NCBI GenBank assembly: GCA_021784375.1
Contig: JAJXSV010000124.1
Span: 1 to 6,378 of the forward strand
Origin: Actinomycetes bacterium
GTDB taxonomy: Bacteria > Actinomycetota > Actinomycetes > S36-B12 > UBA5976
Direction: 5' to 3'
DNA length: 6,378 nt
Position numbers and translations under genes: made by a program. Below, one piece after another: positions 4,899 through 6,378 of this stretch. Under the pieces are notes generated by a model. It had not been told where the DNA came from. It saw only the letters and a program-made list of their open reading frames with translations, and ran no database searches. Every line of letters begins with the position of its first letter. Position 1 is the stretch's first letter.

Positions 4899-5600
4899 TT
4901 GAGCACGTATTCCATGCGCATGCGCGATGTCCCGCTCGAGCCGTATTTCCAGCGCTACATGGACAGCCGTCCGCTGGCTCCGGCACGCGGCGAGATGTTC
5001 ACACGCCCCGACACCCTGCAACCGACCGCCGAGTTCTTCGCGGCCCTGAAGACTGCCGAGCACGTGAAGATCCTGGCCTGGCTGCTGAAGGTCGCGGACG
5101 AGGTCTTCGAGGCGTCCGGTGTGCAATCGTCCATCAACGTCGATCCCGCGATCCTCTCCACCGAGCGCGGCCGCAACGAGTTCCTGCGCATGGCGTCGTC
5201 CACCAAGAACCCGGTGACCTTCGAGTTCGGCCCGGAAGCGCAGGAATGGCCATTCGAGGCCGCCAATCGCCTGTTTGCACAGATCCGCGACCGGGGCCAC
5301 GAATCGGCACTCGACAACTTCGGCAAGGACGAGCCCGATCACGACATGCTGCACGCGCTGCAGTTCGACACCATCAAGATCGCAGGCGCGGCATCTGCTG
5401 CCATCGACTGGAGCGCGGAGGCGCAGGAGCGCATGGAGGCGCTGTTCCACGCCATCACCGACGCCGGCAAGCAGCATGTGGTGCAGGGCGTGGAGTCGCA
5501 GTCCGCGTTCCGCTGGCTGCAGGAGGTCGGCTTCTCCACCTTCCAGGGCTTCTGGTTCAGCATTCCGCAACCCGCCTCGGCGATCACCCACAAGCACTGA
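4899..5600 (+). CDS. Degenerate single-domain EAL protein (probable non-catalytic c-di-GMP effector)
   Basis: A 233-residue cytosolic protein consisting only of an EAL-type TIM barrel; active members hydrolyse cyclic-di-GMP. Aligned by motif: E32 in GEMFTRP stands for the EAL motif (EMF here), N80 in SINVDPAIL, E109 in VTFEFG, D139-N140 in ALDNFG for the usual DDFG, K160 in FDTIKIAG, Q196 in VQGVES for the usual EGVE, and Q216 in FQGFWFSIP. The second Asp of the metal pair and the Glu of EGVE (general base in studied enzymes) are therefore replaced by Asn and Gln. This predicts loss of hydrolysis, with binding of the nucleotide or a partner possible, as in other degenerate EAL proteins. There is no GGDEF, PAS or membrane segment. 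The TTG start is chosen because GAGGGG (4887-4892) lies 6 nt upstream; ATG 4914 and ATG 4920 are alternatives. A long structured leader precedes it and rnpB follows. Confidence 0.85.
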   Translation: MSTYSMRMRDVPLEPYFQRYMDSRPLAPARGEMFTRPDTLQPTAEFFAALKTAEHVKILAWLLKVADEVFEASGVQSSINVDPAILSTERGRNEFLRMASSTKNPVTFEFGPEAQEWPFEAANRLFAQIRDRGHESALDNFGKDEPDHDMLHALQFDTIKIAGAASAAIDWSAEAQERMEALFHAITDAGKQHVVQGVESQSAFRWLQEVGFSTFQGFWFSIPQPASAITHKH

Positions 5601-5610
5601 ACAACCCGAC

Positions 5611-5628
5611 CCGGCGCGTCGACGCCGG
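5611..5628 (+). terminator. Hairpin after the EAL gene
   Basis: CCGGCG (5611-5616) pairs with CGCCGG (5623-5628) around a 6-nt loop, 10 nt after the EAL stop. There is no T-tract. It overlaps the -35 element of the rnpB promoter, so the terminator and promoter would share bases. Confidence 0.4.
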
Positions 5629-5648
5629 CCGGGCGGGTACCCCATACT
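5619..5648 (+). promoter_or_regulatory. Probable rnpB promoter
   Basis: TCGACG (5619-5624, 4 of 6 to TTGACA) and CATACT (5643-5648, 4 of 6 to TATAAT) have an 18-bp spacer. The predicted start about 7 nt downstream coincides with the first base of the P1 helix of RNase P RNA at 5655, which supports the assignment. Confidence 0.6.
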
Positions 5649-5654
5649 TGGCGC

Positions 5655-6043
5655 GGATGAGTTGCCCGGGTGACCGCGGCGGCCGCAGCGATGCGGGCGT
5701 CGAGGAAAGTCCGGGCTCCGCAGAGCAGGGTGATGGTTAACGGCCACCCGGGGTGACCCGAGGGACAGTGCCACAGAAAGCAGACCGCCGCGAGCAATCG
5801 CGGTAAGGGTGAAACGGCGGTGTAAGAGACCGCCAGCGTCGCAGGTGACTGCGACGGCTCGGCAAACCCCACCCGGAGCTAGGTCAAGAGGCTGCCGAAA
5901 GGCAGCTGCGCGACAGGGTTGCTCGCCCTCAGTCGCGGGTAGACCGCACGACGACGTCGGCAACGGCGGCGCAAGAGAGATGGTCACCGAAGGCGCGCAA
6001 GCGCCGGAACAGAACCCGGCTTACAGGGCAACTCATCCACGCT
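5655..6043 (+). ncRNA. rnpB: RNase P RNA, bacterial class A
   Basis: The catalytic RNA of RNase P, which trims 5' leaders of pre-tRNAs (such as the tRNA-Val in this window). Helix P1 is a perfect 13-bp pairing of 5655-5667 with 6026-6038. Universal blocks are present in order: GAGGAAAGTCCGGGCTCC (P4 5' side, from 5702), ACAGAAAGCAGACCGCC (from 5773), GGTAAGGGTGAAACGGCGG (from 5801), GGCAAACCCCACCCGGAGC (from 5861) and ACAGAACCCGGCTTACAGG (P4 3' side, from 6009). The segment AGGGTTGCTCGCCC followed by GCGGGTAGACCGC resembles actinobacterial rnpB as I remember it. The length of about 389 nt fits class A. The 3' end is set a few bases past P1 and may be off by several nucleotides. An open frame read across it on either strand is not a gene. 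Confidence 0.97.
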
Positions 6044-6057
6044 TTGCGGCCGAGCGC

Positions 6058-6085
6058 GGCCGGCGCCCGCCCCCGGGCCCCGGCC
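6058..6085 (+). terminator. GC-rich terminator hairpin of rnpB
   Basis: GGCCGG (6058-6063) pairs with CCGGCC (6080-6085); after a single C-C mismatch, GCCCG (6065-6069) pairs with CGGGC (6074-6078) around a CCCC loop. A competing hairpin CGGCC (6047-6051)/GGCCG (6058-6062) uses the same bases. There is no T-tract, typical of actinobacteria. It lies between rnpB and the convergent gene ending at 6095 and could serve both strands. Confidence 0.6.
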
Positions 6086-6094
6086 TCGGTTCAG

Positions 6095-6378
6095 CTACTT
6101 CGTGACGTCGCACCCGAACGTGCCACGCAACACCACGACGGCATGCGGGGCGGCGACCTCGTCGCGGAACACCACGCCGAGGAGTGCGAGTCTCACCAGT
6201 GCCGGACAGGTGCGGCCGAGCACGACCTGGGTCGCGGACGTGAGTTGCTCGAGTGTCGGGTCCTCGAGCGCCTCTCCGAGTTCGTCGGCGTAGAGACCGA
6301 CGACGACGTCCTGCAGCAGTTCCTGGGCCTTCGCAGTGCGGAGCGCTGCCTTGAGGATGGCGCCTTGCGCATGCGCCG
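6095..6378 (-). CDS. Unrecognised protein, C-terminal 93 residues (start beyond window)
   Basis: An open frame enters from the right edge and ends at TAG (6095-6097), giving 93 residues. The visible sequence begins AHAQGAILKAALRTAKAQE, passes YADELGEALEDPTLEQLTS and ends AVVVLRGTFGCDVTK. It has the codon use of a real GC-rich gene: third positions are nearly all G or C. The first half is helical and acidic, the middle (TCPALVRLALLGVVF) is hydrophobic but too short and interrupted to be called a membrane segment with confidence, and two Cys residues (in RTCPAL and FGCDV) lie near the end. I do not recognise the family and no motif gives a function. It converges on rnpB with 51 bp between. An open reading on the opposite strand (6102-6293) is its shadow. 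Confidence 0.65.
   Translation of the reverse strand, partial: AHAQGAILKAALRTAKAQELLQDVVVGLYADELGEALEDPTLEQLTSATQVVLGRTCPALVRLALLGVVFRDEVAAPHAVVVLRGTFGCDVTK

Noticed and set aside
4857..5987. Minus-strand open frame of 376 codons
   Set aside because: It runs antisense across the EAL gene and deep into rnpB, which cannot both be real; both overlapped features have clear motifs.
1..6378. CRISPR array, prophage, insertion sequence or toxin-antitoxin system
   Set aside because: No regularly spaced direct repeats, transposase, integrase or small paired toxin and antitoxin genes were found; the tRNA has no duplicated 3' end that would mark an attachment site.

Overview
The window looks like a chromosomal segment of a high-GC actinomycete (Actinomycetota). 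The evidence is uniformly GC-rich sequence with GTG and TTG starts, a homodimeric-type pyruvate dehydrogenase E1 (aceE) divergent from a DUF3052 gene, a Nif3 / zinc-ribbon coiled-coil / RNase HI cluster ordered as in mycobacteria, and a class A RNase P RNA with actinobacterial features. The genus cannot be named from this sequence. No phage, transposon, CRISPR or defence genes are visible.

Layout. The minus-strand 5' part of aceE (1-1584, cut by the window edge) is separated by a 168-bp divergent intergenic region from the plus-strand DUF3052 gene (1753-2184). A tRNA-Val(UAC) gene follows at 2246-2319 with its own likely promoter. The 122 bp after the tRNA are dominated by a nested 102-bp dyad (2343-2444) with one centre of symmetry. 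Next come three co-directional genes: a Nif3-family dinuclear-metal protein (2469-3263), a C4 zinc-ribbon coiled-coil protein (3291-4037) and a stand-alone RNase HI (4034-4480) that overlaps the previous gene by 4 nt. The first two appear to be leaderless.

The 418 bp between RNase HI and the next gene are not empty. They hold two terminator-like hairpins, a strong promoter-like element (TTGTGA-18-TATAAA), and about 210 nt that fold on paper into a branched RNA whose 5' and 3' ends pair and which carries a UUCG hairpin, a GCAA hairpin and a perfect 11-bp stem. This is either an independent small RNA or a long structured 5' leader of the downstream gene. It is the best candidate here for something undescribed.

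That downstream gene (4899-5600) encodes a single-domain EAL protein in which two catalytic positions are changed (DDFG to DNFG, and EGVE to QGVE). It is more likely a cyclic-di-GMP-binding or protein-interaction module than an active phosphodiesterase. After it lie a promoter, rnpB (about 5655-6043) and a GC-rich terminator hairpin. A convergent, unrecognised minus-strand gene (6095-6378) is cut by the right edge.

Functionally this is mostly housekeeping: central carbon entry to the TCA cycle, tRNA and RNase P for translation, and RNase HI for RNA:DNA hybrid removal. The accessory regulatory layer is the structured RNA with the degenerate EAL protein, and the tRNA-proximal dyad. No tools were run; structures and promoters were read by eye.
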